From the NCBI GenBank assembly GCA_049514955.1, contig JBEKUO010000524.1, positions 1 through 5,582 of the forward strand: 5,582 nt of DNA, given 5' to 3'. A program made the translations under genes and the position numbers. Below the pieces are notes generated by a model. It was given only the letters and a program-made list of their open reading frames with translations. It had not been told where the DNA came from and did no database searches. The DNA is from Bog-159 sp049514955 (GTDB lineage Bacteria; Acidobacteriota; Terriglobia; Bryobacterales; Bryobacteraceae). Within the stretch, counting starts at the first letter, position 1. Every line of letters starts with the position of its first letter. Shown in pieces: positions 4,732 through 5,582 of the stretch.

Positions 4732-5582
4732 GCCCAACTATCTCCCCGCTGACCCGCGCCGCCGTGGCCGGAGCCAGCAGGATGCCGTTTCGATAGTGCC
4801 CATAGGCCAGCCATAGGCGCGTGTTGCCCAGCCGGCCGATGCAAGGCTCGAAGTCCTCGGTCGCGGGGCGAAAGCCCAGCCAGGCTTCTGGCCCGGGAGC
4901 CGAGCGAAGCCGCGGCAGCAGTTCGCAGGCGCGCGCATGAATGCCGGCCACAATTTGCGGGTCCAGCTCGCGGTTGAAGCCCACCTGCTCCGACGACGTT
5001 CCCGCGATCGTGAATCCGTTGGACCGCTGCATCACATAAGTATGGCCCCGGCGCAGAATCGGCCCTAGCGATCCCGGTTCCATTCGGTACCCCAACAGGT
5101 GCCCGCGTACCGGAAACGATGCCGGAGTTTCGAGCCGCTCGCCGCCGCAGACAACCGGAACTGCCCCGCTCCAGGCGCCCGCGGCCAGCACCACCGCTCC
5201 GGCCGAGAGCGCGCCGCCGCTGGTCTCGATATCCACCCGGTCCGCCGCGACCCGCACCTCCAGCGCCCGCGTTTGCTCGCATATGCGCACCCCGCGCTTC
5301 TCGCAGGCGCGCCGCAGCGCGCGGGTCACATCTCTTGGATCGACCAGCGCATCGTCCGGATAGAAGAGCCCGCCGTCGATCGCCTCGGCGCGAATACCGA
5401 GTTCCTCTTGCACCGCGCGGCGAGCCCTAAGCTCCTGCCATTCTGTCTCCGTGCAGGCGAGTTCCACGGCCCCGCACCGCCGGTAGTCGATCGCCACCCT
5501 GCTCTCGCCCTCCAGTTCCCGCACGAACGCGGGATATAGCGCCAGGCTTTCGAGCGCAAACTCCGTCCAGGCCGTGCGGCCG
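4679..5582 (-). CDS. thiO: Glycine oxidase ThiO-like FAD-dependent oxidase, N-terminus outside window
   Basis: ThiO oxidises glycine to the imine with FAD and oxygen, giving H2O2; the imine feeds ThiG for the thiazole part of thiamine. The frame stays open to the right edge (in-frame from 5581), so the GTG at 5522-5524 is internal: the upstream residues WTEFALESLALYPAF continue the family pattern. About 300 residues are present of a usual ~370; the N-terminal GxGxxG FAD loop lies outside. Visible in the visible-part numbering: IDYRRCGAVELA (~30-41), VVLAAGAWSG (130-139, FAD-contacting strand of the DAO fold), AGTSSEQVGF (~193-202), LGFRPATEDFEPCIG (235-249, substrate-carboxylate Arg region) and GHYRNGILLAP (261-271). 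About 17 residues follow the usual family end (EIVG), and these are just the part overlapping the kinase gene. Other members of the DAO family (D-amino-acid or sarcosine oxidase-like) are possible, but these motifs favour ThiO. Confidence 0.88.
   Translation of the reverse strand, partial: GRTAWTEFALESLALYPAFVRELEGESRVAIDYRRCGAVELACTETEWQELRARRAVQEELGIRAEAIDGGLFYPDDALVDPRDVTRALRRACEKRGVRICEQTRALEVRVAADRVDIETSGGALSAGAVVLAAGAWSGAVPVVCGGERLETPASFPVRGHLLGYRMEPGSLGPILRRGHTYVMQRSNGFTIAGTSSEQVGFNRELDPQIVAGIHARACELLPRLRSAPGPEAWLGFRPATEDFEPCIGRLGNTRLWLAYGHYRNGILLAPATAARVSGEIVGLRPSSSGTGPYAPDAHR

Noticed and set aside
5099..5539. 146-residue plus-strand frame opposite the thiO gene
   Set aside because: Arg/Pro/Ala-rich antisense shadow with no motifs, opposite clear glycine-oxidase sequence.

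Overview
The window is GC-rich bacterial chromosomal DNA with six protein-coding genes, four complete and two cut by the window edges. The gene content and style (an EF-G paralogue outside a str operon, an MltD-type lipoprotein transglycosylase with an N-terminal repeat-like region, a HipA-like kinase of the stand-alone type, a Lys/Ala/Pro histone-H1-like protein, a ThiO-type oxidase) fit a Gram-negative soil bacterium. My best guess is Acidobacteriota, Solibacter/Bryobacter-like. That placement is inference from protein style only; there is no rRNA or other marker here.

Layout. Bases 1-1071 (+) are the C-terminal half of an elongation factor G paralogue, followed by a GC hairpin near 1081-1101. 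A promoter-like TTGACC-17 bp-TAGAGT (1140-1168) precedes a 545-residue membrane-anchored lytic transglycosylase with a LysM domain (1249-2886, +). Two adjacent hairpins and T-runs (2893-2963) close that gene. Next, behind a perfect AGGAGG, is a 197-residue, highly charged, low-complexity protein (3034-3627, +), with an acidic head and a Lys/Ala/Pro tail built from short DNA repeats. A 74-residue unknown protein (3635-3859, -) converges on it with only 7 bp between the stops. That small gene diverges, across 50 bp, from a 273-residue HipA-like kinase (3910-4731, +). The kinase overlaps tail-to-tail by 53 bp with a glycine-oxidase (ThiO-like) gene (4679-5582, -) that runs off the right edge.

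The genes do not form one pathway. They are mostly single transcription units: translation, cell-wall remodelling, probable nucleoid or nucleic-acid binding, an unknown, a kinase, and glycine oxidation for the thiamine thiazole. The segment most worth attention is 2990-4735: the bipolar H1-like protein, the small unknown gene and the orphan HipA-like kinase, packed with almost no intergenic space. There is no CRISPR array, tRNA, rRNA or insertion sequence, and no intergenic stretch longer than 300 bases.
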